In this document: one piece after another, positions 42,619 through 52,067 of the stretch
How the letters are laid out: every line of letters starts with the position of its first letter
Position numbering within the stretch: the stretch's first letter is position 1
Source: Desulfopila inferna
GTDB taxonomy: Bacteria > Desulfobacterota > Desulfobulbia > Desulfobulbales > Desulfocapsaceae
DNA: 64,000 nt
Assembly: GCF_016919005.1 (NCBI RefSeq)
Contig: NZ_JAFFQE010000005.1
Span: forward strand, 186,001-250,000
Direction: 5' to 3'
Position numbers and translations under genes: made by a program
The notes under the pieces: generated by a model
Told to the model about the DNA's origin: nothing
The model's database searches: none
The model's input: the letters and a program-made list of their open reading frames with translations, nothing else

Positions 42619-43944
42619 ATGCTTTCATGCCTGAAGATGATCAGATCTCATACTTTCCTTAAAAATATTCGGGTTTTTTCCCGATGCATGAGTGGTTTGC
42701 TTCCATACTGTCGGTTCCTTGGAATCATTGTTGTTGTGCTGTTCTCTATCGGCGGCTGCAGTGAGGAACCATCTTTCACAGGGCCGGTGTTGAAATGGTA
42801 TACTTTCGATGAACCTTCAGGGGCTTTTGTCCAGGCGGCAAATACCTGTTCCCGCGAATCCGGAGGGCAGTATTCCATTGACATGGTCCCTCTGCCGGCC
42901 GACGCCGATCAGCAGCGTGAACAGCTGGTAAGAAGGCTGGCCGCCCGGGATCCTGACATTGACATTATCGGCATGGATGTGATCTGGACGGCTGAATTTG
43001 CCGCGGCCGGCTGGATTCTGCCCTGGCCGGAAGATCTGGCGGATACGGTTATTCAGGGGAGGCTGAGCAGTGCCGTAGAAAGCGCCACTTATGAAGGGCG
43101 CCTCCATACTGCACCGTTTACTACCAATACTCAGCTGCTCTGGTATCGGACCGATCGAGTAGAAACACCGCCTGAGACCTGGGAAGAAATGATAGAACTG
43201 GCCGAATCTCTAGGCGAAATCGGTGCCATACAGGCCCAAGGAGAAAGATATGAAGGTCTGACAGTTTTTTTCAACTCCTTGCTGGCCTCGGCCGGAGGCT
43301 CAATTCTGGATGACAGGGAAGATCAGGTAGAGCTAGACGAAGACCCCACCCGTCAGGCTCTGCAAGTGATGCAGCGCCTCGCTCTCTCTCCGTCGGCACC
43401 TTCTTCCCTTGCCACCAGCCGCGAGGATCAATCCCGTCTCGCTTTTGAAGCGGGAGAATCCACCTTCATGGTCAACTATACCTTCGTTTGGCCCAGCGCC
43501 TGGCAGAATGCTCCCGATATAGCAGAGCATGTAGGCTGGGCCCGCTGGCCCGCCGTCTCCAAGGAACATCCGAGCAGGGTTACCATCGGTGGTCTTAATC
43601 TCGGCATAGCCGCATCAAGCCCCCATCCAGAAATGGCCTTTACTGCGGCCTCCTGCCTGGCATCGGAGGAAAATCAGCGGCTGGCGGCCCAAATAGGCGG
43701 TCTTCCCCCCACCATCGTCGCCCTCTATCAGGACAGTGAGGTCCGCGAGACCTTTCCCTTTGCCGATACCCTTCTGGAATCCCTGAAAAGTGGCGTACTG
43801 CGCCCACAGACTCCGCTCTACAATGACATTTCCCTGGCCATCAGCCATACTCTTCATCCTATGCGTTCCATTAATCCCGAGCAGGATGTCAGCCGCCTGC
43901 GCGAGAAGATCAGGCGTGCTCTGCATTCGGAGGGACTGCTGTGA
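42619..43944 (+). CDS. Sugar ABC transporter substrate-binding lipoprotein (LpqY/ThuE-like)
   Basis: Up to 441 aa. A lipoprotein signal ends in the lipobox SIGGC; if translation starts at the third in-frame ATG (42688) the peptide MSGLLPYCR plus a hydrophobic core is ideal, so this later start is likely; no strong ribosome site decides. The binding-protein body has QREQLVRRLAARDPDIDIIGMDVIWTAEFAAAGWI, PFTTNTQLLWYRTD and PPETWEEM, as in LpqY (trehalose) and related family-1 proteins. It heads a four-gene ABC importer; the ligand, trehalose or a glucoside, is inferred. Confidence 0.85.
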   Translation: MLSCLKMIRSHTFLKNIRVFSRCMSGLLPYCRFLGIIVVVLFSIGGCSEEPSFTGPVLKWYTFDEPSGAFVQAANTCSRESGGQYSIDMVPLPADADQQREQLVRRLAARDPDIDIIGMDVIWTAEFAAAGWILPWPEDLADTVIQGRLSSAVESATYEGRLHTAPFTTNTQLLWYRTDRVETPPETWEEMIELAESLGEIGAIQAQGERYEGLTVFFNSLLASAGGSILDDREDQVELDEDPTRQALQVMQRLALSPSAPSSLATSREDQSRLAFEAGESTFMVNYTFVWPSAWQNAPDIAEHVGWARWPAVSKEHPSRVTIGGLNLGIAASSPHPEMAFTAASCLASEENQRLAAQIGGLPPTIVALYQDSEVRETFPFADTLLESLKSGVLRPQTPLYNDISLAISHTLHPMRSINPEQDVSRLREKIRRALHSEGLL

Positions 43945-44822
43945 AACCAGCCGGGCTCACCGACCAGAAACTCGGCTGGCTTCTTTGTACTCCGGCCCTG
44001 CTCACCATGACAGTGGTAACAGCCTACCCAATTATCTATGCCTGCTGGCTTAGCCTGTTCCGCTATGACCTCCGTTTTCCCGAGCGTCGTGCCTTCACAG
44101 GCTTCGATAATTACCTTTCTGTTCTCAGTTCATCAGTCTGGTGGGAAGCCTTACTCAATACCATGATGATTACCGTCAGCTCAGTCAGTATCGAGCTGGT
44201 TCTCGGTATGATCTTCGCTCTGGTGATGCATAGGGCAACCATCGGCCGCAGACTGGTCAGGGCTTCCATTCTGGTTCCCTACGGCATCATTACCGTAGTG
44301 GCGGCGCTGATCTGGAAATTTGCCTTCATTCCCACAACCGGTTTCGTCAATAACCTTTCGGGCCTGGAGCTGTCCTGGCTCGGTGGACGATGGAGCGCCT
44401 TCTTCGTCATCGTCCTCACGGAAATCTGGAAGACGACTCCTTTCATGTCGCTGTTGCTCCTCGCCGGGCTGACCCTGGTACCGGAAGACCTGCTACGGGC
44501 CGCACGCGTCGATGGCGCCACTGCCTGGCAGCGCTTCACTTTGATAATTCTGCCGATCATGAAGCCCACTATCGCAGTGGCCCTGCTCTTCCGCACCCTG
44601 GATGCCTTCCGTATCTTTGATACGGTATTCGTGCAAACAAGAGGAGCGCACAACACCGAATCGGTATCCATCATCGGCTACCATGCCATGATTTCGAGGC
44701 TCAATATGGGACTTGGCTCCACGGTTTCGATACTGATATTCATCTGTGTACTCCTGGTTGCCGCCGTGTATTTACGTGGGTTCGGCATCGCCCGGTCACT
44801 GACCGGCGGGGAGGAGCCATGA
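43941..44822 (+). CDS. Sugar ABC transporter permease (SugA/ThuF-like)
   Basis: 293 aa, six membrane segments, MalF-type. The coupling motif is [28 protein letters not shown] near residue 185. It starts with a 4-bp overlap on the binding-protein gene and overlaps the next permease by 4 bp. It forms half of the channel. Confidence 0.92.
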   Translation: MKPAGLTDQKLGWLLCTPALLTMTVVTAYPIIYACWLSLFRYDLRFPERRAFTGFDNYLSVLSSSVWWEALLNTMMITVSSVSIELVLGMIFALVMHRATIGRRLVRASILVPYGIITVVAALIWKFAFIPTTGFVNNLSGLELSWLGGRWSAFFVIVLTEIWKTTPFMSLLLLAGLTLVPEDLLRAARVDGATAWQRFTLIILPIMKPTIAVALLFRTLDAFRIFDTVFVQTRGAHNTESVSIIGYHAMISRLNMGLGSTVSILIFICVLLVAAVYLRGFGIARSLTGGEEP

Positions 44823-45655
44823 GCCGAGGCCAAAACCGTCTCGAGCGTCTGTACTGGATCGCCGGCAGTATGCTGGCGGTTGTCTACGCCCTGATCCCGA
44901 TTGTCTGGATTGTATCGCTTTCCCTGAAATATCCAGCAGATCTCAACGACAACCGCTTCTGGCCACGGCGCATTACCTTTGAACATTATCAGGCCATCTT
45001 TACTGATGCGCAGTTTCCTGCAGCACTGTGGAACTCGCTTGGCATCGCCTTTCTCTCCACCTTGCTGTCAATTGTAATCGCCATGTTTGCCGCTTATGCC
45101 ATAGTAAGGCTGAAGTTCAGCGGGCGCGGGCTGTTTCTCGCTTTCACCCTGTCCGTTGCGATGTTTCCTCCGGTGTCTATCGTCGGGCCTCTGTTCAACA
45201 TGTGGCGCCTGGTCGGTCTTTACGATACCTGGCCGGGCCTTATCCTGCCCTATATCACCCTGACCCTCCCTCTGGCAATCTGGACGCTTGCCGCCTTCTT
45301 CCGTGAAATTCCCTGGGATCTGGACAGGGCGGCCCAGGTGGACGGCGCCACGGCTTTTCAGGCCTTCCGTATGGTGATTGTGCCGCTGGCCGCACCGGGT
45401 ATTTTCAGTGCCGCCATTCTTGTTTTTATCTTTGCCTGGAACGATTTTCTTTTTGCTATCTCGCTCACTTCCACTAACCAGGCAAGAACCGTTCCTGCGG
45501 CCATAGCATTCTTTACAGGAAGTTCACGTTTTGAGCAGCCCACCGGTTCAATTGCCGCCGCTGCGGTGGTAGTGACCATTCCACTGATTATTATGGTGCT
45601 GATTTTCCAGCGGCGGATTGTCGCGGGGCTGACCGCCGGGGCTGTCAAGGGATGA
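44819..45655 (+). CDS. Sugar ABC transporter permease (SugB/ThuG-like)
   Basis: 278 aa, six membrane segments, MalG-type, with [28 protein letters not shown] as the ATPase contact and a C-terminal short tail. Typical N-terminal [22 protein letters not shown]. The pair with the preceding gene is characteristic of family-1 carbohydrate importers. A 42-bp gap separates it from the ATPase gene. Confidence 0.92.
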   Translation: MSRGQNRLERLYWIAGSMLAVVYALIPIVWIVSLSLKYPADLNDNRFWPRRITFEHYQAIFTDAQFPAALWNSLGIAFLSTLLSIVIAMFAAYAIVRLKFSGRGLFLAFTLSVAMFPPVSIVGPLFNMWRLVGLYDTWPGLILPYITLTLPLAIWTLAAFFREIPWDLDRAAQVDGATAFQAFRMVIVPLAAPGIFSAAILVFIFAWNDFLFAISLTSTNQARTVPAAIAFFTGSSRFEQPTGSIAAAAVVVTIPLIIMVLIFQRRIVAGLTAGAVKG

Positions 45656-45697
45656 GCAGCAGATCAGGCCCTTTCATATTTTCGTATATGGTAAAAA

Positions 45698-46846
45698 ATG
45701 TCTGAAATTCAGCTCGACAACATCAGCAAGATATTTCCCGACGGCACGGAGGCCGTCAAAGATGTTTCCCTGACCGTCGGCAACGGTGAATTCTTCATAC
45801 TGCTAGGCCCGTCGGGCTGCGGCAAGTCAACCCTGCTCAACATGATCGTCGGGCTCGACAGCGTTAGCTCCGGAGAGGTACGGGTTGACGGGAAATCAAT
45901 TAACCATCTCGCCCCGCGTCAAAGAAATATGGCCATGGTTTTCCAGAGTTATGCCATTTATCCTCACATGAGTGTGCGCGATAATCTCGCTTTTCCCCTA
46001 AAACTTGCGGGGATGCAACAGCAGGAAATAGGGCGCAGGGTAAGAAAAGCAGCCGAGGCTCTGGAGCTTGGCGAGTTACTTGATCGCATGCCGCGCAGTC
46101 TTTCCGGTGGGCAGCGGCAACGGGTGGCCATGGGCCGGGCAATCGTTCGCGAACCTGCAGCCTTTCTGCTTGATGAACCTTTATCCAATCTCGATGCCAA
46201 GCTAAGAGGCCAGATGCGCGGCGAAATTGCCCGTCTTCAGGAACAGCTTGGAACCACCATGATCTATGTTACTCATGACCAGACCGAGGCCATTACTCTG
46301 GGGCACCGGCTGGCAATTTTGCGTAGAGGTTATCTGCAGCAGGTAGGGACTCCGCGCGAGCTCTACAATGATCCGGCCAACATTTTTGTTGCCGGGTTCA
46401 TTGGATCACCCGCCATGAATTTCATTCCGGGTCGTCTGAGCCGGGGTAAACTGCACCTGCCGGTATTGGACAGAGACATGGATCTAACGTCAGTTCAGGG
46501 AGCGGAATCGGACAGAAATATAATCGCAGGTCTGCGGCCAGAACATCTTCAAATAGTTGATGACAAAGAAAAAGAACCGCAGATGTCAGCCACCGTTTCC
46601 ATGATCGAATGGCTCGGCGCCGACGCCTTTGTTCATTTTACACTGGAGAACAGAGAAGGCACGTCGGTATCCCTTCCCGAGGAGCTGGACAGGCGTATCA
46701 GTCCGGAAAAAGAAATACAGGGCATCGTCAGGGTGGACCCTTCACGCCGCCTATCGAGAGGAGATTCCCTGCGTCTTAAAGCGGATATTGACAAGCTGCA
46801 CATCTTCGATCAGAACAGCGGCAACTGTCTGAGCCGCTCCAACTAG
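45698..46846 (+). CDS. Sugar ABC transporter ATPase (MalK/UgpC/SugC-like)
   Basis: 382 aa. Walker A GPSGCGKST near residue 36, signature LSGGQRQRVAMGRAIVREP near residue 134, Walker B FLLDEPLSNLDAKLR and the His switch TMIYVTHDQTEA. A C-terminal regulatory OB/TOBE domain (about 240-370) is present, as in MalK, so inducer exclusion could act on it. Its TAG stop overlaps the stop of the convergent gene at 46843 through the shared tetranucleotide CTAG. Confidence 0.93.
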   Translation: MSEIQLDNISKIFPDGTEAVKDVSLTVGNGEFFILLGPSGCGKSTLLNMIVGLDSVSSGEVRVDGKSINHLAPRQRNMAMVFQSYAIYPHMSVRDNLAFPLKLAGMQQQEIGRRVRKAAEALELGELLDRMPRSLSGGQRQRVAMGRAIVREPAAFLLDEPLSNLDAKLRGQMRGEIARLQEQLGTTMIYVTHDQTEAITLGHRLAILRRGYLQQVGTPRELYNDPANIFVAGFIGSPAMNFIPGRLSRGKLHLPVLDRDMDLTSVQGAESDRNIIAGLRPEHLQIVDDKEKEPQMSATVSMIEWLGADAFVHFTLENREGTSVSLPEELDRRISPEKEIQGIVRVDPSRRLSRGDSLRLKADIDKLHIFDQNSGNCLSRSN

Positions 46847-47991
46847 TACCGTAGAAGAGCACAAACTGCCGAGTCCTGCGGCATGTCCTTTCGCTCCTTG
46901 AAATATATCCTTCCTCTCTTCAGCATCGTCCAGAATACAGCCTCATCGAGCAGGTCAACCGAGCCGCTGTTCATCTCATTTGTCTGAACCATTTTCCTCT
47001 CATCATGGTCAAACGTCCCCCAGACCTGTTCATTTTGGACCACAAACAGTGTATCGACACGTCCCTCACTGGCGGCGATAAGGACATTTTGCAGGTCGTC
47101 GCTAACCCTACCGGTACCCAGATTATTGCCCAACTCAGTTAGGGCATTGTCTTCTCCCCTAGCATAGTAATTTGCCACAATCTTCCAGGTTTTCTGGTGA
47201 AGTTCCTCTATAGAAAGATCATCGGGATTCTTGCCGACAACTTCCTTGAGAACAGCATTGCTCTTGGTGGTATGCCTGTAGATGGCAGCCAGTTCATCAA
47301 TTCCGGCAAGGATGATGGGGCAGTTTTTCTGATCGAGCAGAGGAAAAAGTCCACGATCAACGGCCTGGAAATACCGCTCCAGGTTTACCTTTTCTTCGTC
47401 GATGCCAACTCCCTGTCCATGATACATCGGCCGACTTCCTTCTCCATAAGAGCCGCTTTGAGTATGGTAGGTCAGTTGACTTTCGGGATCGTCATAACGC
47501 AGAACCTCCCCCATGTTCCGTGGAGTATCCGGCGGCAGTTCTATTTCTCTGATTTCAAATCTATCCCCCTGATAAAGGTGAATACCGTTCTTGTTTAAAG
47601 TGACTACAAGATAGGGTTGATTTTCCAGAAAAGGAACAAGAGGCTTGACATGGAAACGATGTCCCACCTGTATCAGCTCCTGAAAAGATATGGGCAGATG
47701 ATAACGCAATGCCACATCTCCTGCACGGAAGACCGCCAATCCTTCCCTGCCGATATGCTTCCAGTATCCCTGATTCTGTACGAGCTTATATTCCGGATCG
47801 AGGAAACTGCGTGCTTCAGCGCTCCGCATTCCTCCATCTATCAGCCGGGTCTCGATCTGAGTGATAAAATTTTTATAACGAATGGAATCCTGTTGGTCTC
47901 CGATCCGACTGACAGGCATATAAAGGGATACCGCAGGCCATTTTTGCTCCTGCAGAAGAGATTTAAATTCACTGATGTCTATCATATCCAT
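46843..47991 (-). CDS. baeRF-family protein (eRF1-domain-like)
   Basis: 382 aa, no signal peptide or membrane segment. It starts ISEFKSLLQ-ALYMPV-like (here WPAVSLYMPVSRIGDQQDSIRYKNFI) and the rest (LVVTLNKNGIHLYQGDRFEIREIELP, LFPLLDQKNCPIILAGIDELAAIYRHTTK, LFVVQNEQVWGTFD) follows the pattern of bacterial-archaeal eRF1-related proteins (baeRF7). Such proteins are proposed to act in ribosome rescue or nucleotide stress; function is unproven. No catalytic GGQ motif is seen. Confidence 0.72.
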   Translation of the reverse strand: MDMIDISEFKSLLQEQKWPAVSLYMPVSRIGDQQDSIRYKNFITQIETRLIDGGMRSAEARSFLDPEYKLVQNQGYWKHIGREGLAVFRAGDVALRYHLPISFQELIQVGHRFHVKPLVPFLENQPYLVVTLNKNGIHLYQGDRFEIREIELPPDTPRNMGEVLRYDDPESQLTYHTQSGSYGEGSRPMYHGQGVGIDEEKVNLERYFQAVDRGLFPLLDQKNCPIILAGIDELAAIYRHTTKSNAVLKEVVGKNPDDLSIEELHQKTWKIVANYYARGEDNALTELGNNLGTGRVSDDLQNVLIAASEGRVDTLFVVQNEQVWGTFDHDERKMVQTNEMNSGSVDLLDEAVFWTMLKRGRIYFKERKDMPQDSAVCALLRY

Positions 47992-48064
47992 ACTTTTTTC
48001 CGTTCTGTTGCGGGGCCGGCAATTGTCTGTTTTGTCAGCTCATGCTCAGCACCTGATTTAGGCG

Positions 48065-48862
48065 TCACTTGCGGCCGCCTTTTTCCGGGATAATTTCATC
48101 GGCCGGGCTGATTGTCTTGCCTTCCTTTACCGCCTCAATGGTTTCGGTCCCAACACCTTCGGCACTATCCGGTTCTTCCTCTTCTTCATTGTTGATCCCC
48201 GGAGTGCGATCCTTTCTCGCCCAGGCCGTTCGATCTATCCTGATTATTTCCTCTACATCTCTGAATCCAAGAACGTCGTAGATGATCTCCTGAAGGTGGC
48301 TATGCTGCCGCTTGTCCGGCAAAGCGCCTTCGACCCGAAGAAAGCCCTTGCTGCAGGTGACCGACAGATCATCAAGGGGAACCTGTCCATCCCGGAGAAT
48401 GGCATCTATCACTGCAGCCTCCAGCTGCTCATCATTTAGTCCCTGTAGGTCCTCCGGCAACTCCACCTGTTCTTCAGCTCCCAAAATTGCCTCTTCTTCA
48501 TTCAAATCCTCCTCCCCAACCTCACCTTCCTCACCCTTTGCGCACCGTATACACGACGCCGTCCAGGGAAGTGCTTCCAATCTTTTCGCAGAAATGGTAC
48601 GGCCACAGGATTCACATATTTCATATTCTCCCAGGCGAAGGCGATCGAGTGCATGATTGATGGCCGCGATTTCATTTTCTACCTGATCATCCAACCGATC
48701 CAATCCATCGGCCATCTGGGCATTGGTTGCGTTCTCTTCGAATTCGACCTCCTTGAGACCTAGATTGATCCTGGCTTCTTCTAGTTTTTGCCGTTTTTCA
48801 ATAAGCTCTTGATGCAAATCCTTGAGCCGTTTTTCAATATTCTGCTGTTGTTCTCTTTCCAT
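48065..48862 (-). CDS. DksA-type zinc-finger protein fused to a BON domain
   Basis: 265 aa. An N-terminal coiled coil (about 1-80) is followed by a DksA/TraR C4 zinc finger, CESCGRTISAKRLEALPWTASCIRC (split here by the loop), then an acidic linker, a BON domain (about 150-215: IDAILRDGQVPLDDLSVTC, FLRVEGALPDKRQHSHLQEIIYDVLG) and an acidic tail. DksA-like proteins act at the RNA polymerase secondary channel; BON domains bind lipid or other ligands. The combination suggests a stress regulator. The ATG at 48862 has GAGGTG ahead of it. Confidence 0.8.
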   Translation of the reverse strand: MEREQQQNIEKRLKDLHQELIEKRQKLEEARINLGLKEVEFEENATNAQMADGLDRLDDQVENEIAAINHALDRLRLGEYEICESCGRTISAKRLEALPWTASCIRCAKGEEGEVGEEDLNEEEAILGAEEQVELPEDLQGLNDEQLEAAVIDAILRDGQVPLDDLSVTCSKGFLRVEGALPDKRQHSHLQEIIYDVLGFRDVEEIIRIDRTAWARKDRTPGINNEEEEEPDSAEGVGTETIEAVKEGKTISPADEIIPEKGGRK

Positions 48863-49147
48863 AAAAAGCACCTCTTACGGCATAATGTAAAATCCCGCTT
48901 TTCAGAGGATCGAAAACCTTCAGTTTAATATTCCATCCCCGGTGTCTTGCTTTGCAGGACAATAATCTCGTCTCGTCGGATTAAAATTGTACATCCTCCT
49001 GGCTCGCACCTTCGGTTCCTCCTCATCTGGCATCAGTCCGGAACTCTACCTTGTTAAGCGTTCGCCTCCGGAAATGAGTTTCTCACATAGTATTTGCTTC
49101 AGGTGTGAAACTCAGAGAAGTGAATCCAACCGGTAAGGTAGTATCTG

Positions 49148-49354
49148 TTATTTTTCCAAGGCGAAGGTGACCTTGAGATGCAGACGGTAGACCTTGGGAC
49201 CTGAGTCGGAAATTATCACCTCCTGGTCCTTTATCCAGACACTGCGCACATTCCTCAAAGTTTCGCAGGCCTGCTGGATTCCCACCGACAATGCATCTTC
49301 AAAGTTTTTTTCAGAATCGGCGCTTATCTCGATCATTTTTGCTACTGAGGCCAT
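49148..49354 (-). CDS. Dodecin-family flavin-binding protein
   Basis: 68 aa, the normal dodecin size. Recognisable features are VAKMIEISADSEKNFEDALSVGI, the ARETLRN-like RNVRSVWIKDQE (Trp that stacks on the flavin), and the beta-strand end YRLHLKVTFALE. The dodecamer stores or buffers FMN/riboflavin or CoA. Start at 49354 because AAGGAGA precedes it. The stretch before (48863-49147) has no gene. Confidence 0.92.
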   Translation of the reverse strand: MASVAKMIEISADSEKNFEDALSVGIQQACETLRNVRSVWIKDQEVIISDSGPKVYRLHLKVTFALEK

Positions 49355-49605
49355 GAGTCGTCTCCTTTTGCGCTGAAAATTATCGATGAGCAAGCATCCT
49401 TGCTGTTTTCTATGGAGTCTGGATCAATGATTCCGAACCAACTCCGTCCTACAAAAATTAAATACAATAACCATGCCACATCATCCGGCCATTGACTTAC
49501 TCTGCCGGCAATGGCATACGTATTGCAATTGTTGTCATAATCGGAATCGACTTATAGCCTTGATCCGCCACAACGGAAAAAAGATAGCTGAGATAGAAAT
49601 TTACC

Positions 49606-50199
49606 ATGGATAGAGTTGAAGAGAGCCTCTTTCGTCTGGCCGCAAAGGCGCAAAAGTGCCGACGATGCCCGCTGCACCGGAGCCGCACTCATGTGGTATT
49701 TGGAGAAGGTCCCGCCAAGGCTGCTGGTCTGCTGGTTGGTGAAGCGCCGGGTAAGGCGGAGGATGAGAGTGGACATCCATTTACAGGCCGGACCGGCCGC
49801 TATTTCGACACTGCACTGGCCTCATGCGGGTTGAGCAGAGATATGCTGTATATCACTTCAGCCGTAAAGTGCCGGCCGCCCAAAAATCGTGATCCAAGCA
49901 GAGAAGAACTTGAAACCTGCCGGGTCGCCTGGCTCGACGACCAAATTGCCTTGCTCGATCCACCTATCGTACTGGTGCTCGGCAAAATAGCCTATCTCCA
50001 GATTTTCCGGGATAGCGCTGATCTAAGGGATGTCCGCGGCAAATTCCTGGACTACGATAACCGCAAATGGCTGGTTACTTATCACCCGACAGCGGCAATG
50101 CGCTTTCCCAGAGTGAGAGAGTTGTTTATTCATGATCTCGAAAAGTTCTCCCTTGCCCTTAAAACTTCCCCATATTCCTGTTTTTTTGCAAAAAAGTAA
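49606..50199 (+). CDS. Uracil-DNA glycosylase, family 4 (iron-sulfur type)
   Basis: 197 aa. Removes uracil from DNA. Motif GEAPGKAEDESGHPFTGRTG (active-site pocket) near residue 45, CRRCPL at residue 18 and KCRPPKNRDPSREELETC around residue 88, giving the four cysteines of a 4Fe-4S cluster, and the late HPTAAMR loop near residue 160. All family 4/5 features are present. It begins a run of plus-strand repair and stress genes. Confidence 0.93.
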   Translation: MDRVEESLFRLAAKAQKCRRCPLHRSRTHVVFGEGPAKAAGLLVGEAPGKAEDESGHPFTGRTGRYFDTALASCGLSRDMLYITSAVKCRPPKNRDPSREELETCRVAWLDDQIALLDPPIVLVLGKIAYLQIFRDSADLRDVRGKFLDYDNRKWLVTYHPTAAMRFPRVRELFIHDLEKFSLALKTSPYSCFFAKK

Positions 50200-50249
50200 T
50201 CTTTCTCAAGGTTCTTATGCAACTCAGGTTGGCTGAAGAAGGTAAAAAA

Positions 50250-50984
50250 ATGACCAAGCTAACAGCTCAAGTTTGGATCGGCACATCGGGATACCAGTAC
50301 AGTCATTGGAAGGGGATTTTCTACCCGGAAGATCTCCCTAAAAAAAACTGGTTCAGGCATTACCACAAACACTTCAAAACTGTTGAAATAAATAATACTT
50401 TTTACAACCTTCCCAAAGCAGAGACTTTCGAAAACTGGCGAGACAGGGCGCCGGAGGACTTCTGCTATGCGCTCAAGTTCAGTCGTTACTGCACCCATAT
50501 GAAAAAGCTCAAGGATCCGGAAAAGGCTCTGGATAAATTTATGGCCATGGCCTCCATTCTCCAGAAAAAACTGGGTCCGATTTTAATACAACTTCCGCCA
50601 CACTGGAAAGCGAACCCGGAACGTCTGCAGGAATTTTTAAGAAGAGTGCCTTTCGGCCCGCGCTTCACTGTGGAATTCCGCGATCCTACCTGGTTGGATG
50701 ATAGCATATTTAAAATACTCGAAAATCACCGAGCCGCTCTCTGTATACATGACATGATTTATGATCATCCTGAAAGAACCACTGCTGATTGGGTCTATTA
50801 TCGATTTCACGGAAGAAATTACGGAGGAAATTATTCCCATCAGAAGCTCAGCGCGGTAGCCGATCGTCTGGCTATTCACATAAAGGCAGAGCGGGATGTT
50901 TTCGCTTATTTCAATAACGATCTAGAAGGTCATGCCATCCATAACGCCCTGGACCTGCAGAGGTATGTTATGGACAGGATATGA
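50250..50984 (+). CDS. DUF72 (YecE-type) protein
   Basis: 244 aa, TIM-barrel family of unknown function. Marks: VWIGTSGYQYSHWKGIFYPEDLP start, TVEINNTFYNLP, FTVEFRDPTWL, and the C-terminal YYRFHGRNY and DVFAYFNNDLEGHAIHNA. I chose 50250 because the 11 extra codons of the longer frame (50217) lack a ribosome site. Many homologues lie near repair genes, as here. Nothing recognisable is seen between 50985 and 51259. Confidence 0.92.
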   Translation: MTKLTAQVWIGTSGYQYSHWKGIFYPEDLPKKNWFRHYHKHFKTVEINNTFYNLPKAETFENWRDRAPEDFCYALKFSRYCTHMKKLKDPEKALDKFMAMASILQKKLGPILIQLPPHWKANPERLQEFLRRVPFGPRFTVEFRDPTWLDDSIFKILENHRAALCIHDMIYDHPERTTADWVYYRFHGRNYGGNYSHQKLSAVADRLAIHIKAERDVFAYFNNDLEGHAIHNALDLQRYVMDRI

Positions 50985-51259
50985 TTACGAGGCAACGGAA
51001 AGAGAAGGATTTTTTAGGGCAATAACATCAGTATCCCTTTCTTTTCGCCGTCCTTCCCAACCACAATCTCATCACTCTCATCAATTGAGGTAATACTGCC
51101 GCAACCGTCAAGGCAGTTCATGAAAAGCAAATGCAGTGGCGTCGAACCGATCAGGATAGAACTTGTCAAGGCGCCATGGTGTACCTACATTAAAACGACA
51201 GGAACAGGCCGTTCGCCTGGCTTGGTCTTAACTATCTCATTAGACCATGAGGTATCACC

Positions 51260-52051
51260 ATGCCGGAATTACCTGATGTTGAAGCATTTCGGAAATATAT
51301 TCAATCCACAGCTCTCCACAAAACGATCCGCGATGTCAAGGTATTCGACACTGCGGTTCTCAAAAATACCGGGCCCTCGGTTTTAGCTGGAGGGCTCAAA
51401 GGACGCAGCTTCGAACAAGCAGAACGACATGGCAAATACTGTCTGCTGGCATTGGATAACTCCAAATACCTGGTCCTGCACTTCGGCATGACCGGCTTTG
51501 TTAAATATTACAAAACTGGAACTCAAGCTCCGAATCATGTGCGTGTTGCCATTGAGTTCGAGAATGACTACGTCCTGGCTTATGATTCCCAACGTAAACT
51601 CGGGGAGATTCAGTTGATCGATGATGCGACCCGGTTTATTGAGAGTCGGAAACTAGGACCTGACGTCATGAATCCGGATTTTTCAGACAAGAATTTTCTG
51701 AAAGCCCTGAGTGGACGTAGAGGAACACTCAAATCGACACTCATGAATCAGAAGATTATTTCAGGTATCGGCAATGTCTATTCCGATGAGATTATGTTTC
51801 AGGAAAGGCTGCACCCAAATACAAAAGTTGCCGACCTGGATGACGAACAACTCGGCCTGGTCTTCAAAACAATGCAAAGAATTTTTGCTCAGGTTATCGA
51901 AACGGGCATTGAACCACAGAACATGCCGGATTCATTGTTGACTCACCACCGCGGAAGGGACATGAAATGCCCTTCCTGCCAGGGTGCTATCGAGAAGATC
52001 AAAGTTGCAGGCCGCAGCGCCTATTTTTGTCCCTCTTGCCAGGCTCACTAA
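51260..52051 (+). CDS. Fpg/Nei-family DNA glycosylase-lyase
   Basis: 263 aa. N-terminal catalytic Pro2 and Glu3 (MPELPDVE), the beta-domain Lys in ERHGKYCLLAL, helix-two-turn-helix LMNQKIISGIGNVYSDEIMF near residue 170, and a zinc finger with CPSC and CPSC around residues 238-261 including the GRSAYFC tail. It excises oxidised bases and nicks the strand. Closer to Fpg/MutM than to Nei by the zinc finger, but substrate range is not certain. Upstream of the phosphoribosyltransferase by 16 bp. Confidence 0.92.
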   Translation: MPELPDVEAFRKYIQSTALHKTIRDVKVFDTAVLKNTGPSVLAGGLKGRSFEQAERHGKYCLLALDNSKYLVLHFGMTGFVKYYKTGTQAPNHVRVAIEFENDYVLAYDSQRKLGEIQLIDDATRFIESRKLGPDVMNPDFSDKNFLKALSGRRGTLKSTLMNQKIISGIGNVYSDEIMFQERLHPNTKVADLDDEQLGLVFKTMQRIFAQVIETGIEPQNMPDSLLTHHRGRDMKCPSCQGAIEKIKVAGRSAYFCPSCQAH

Positions 52052-52067
52052 ACCGGGAGGTAAGCAA

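Noticed and set aside
51120-51386. 88-codon plus-strand frame overlapping the Fpg/Nei gene
   Set aside because: Wrong frame relative to a well-supported gene, no recognisable motif.
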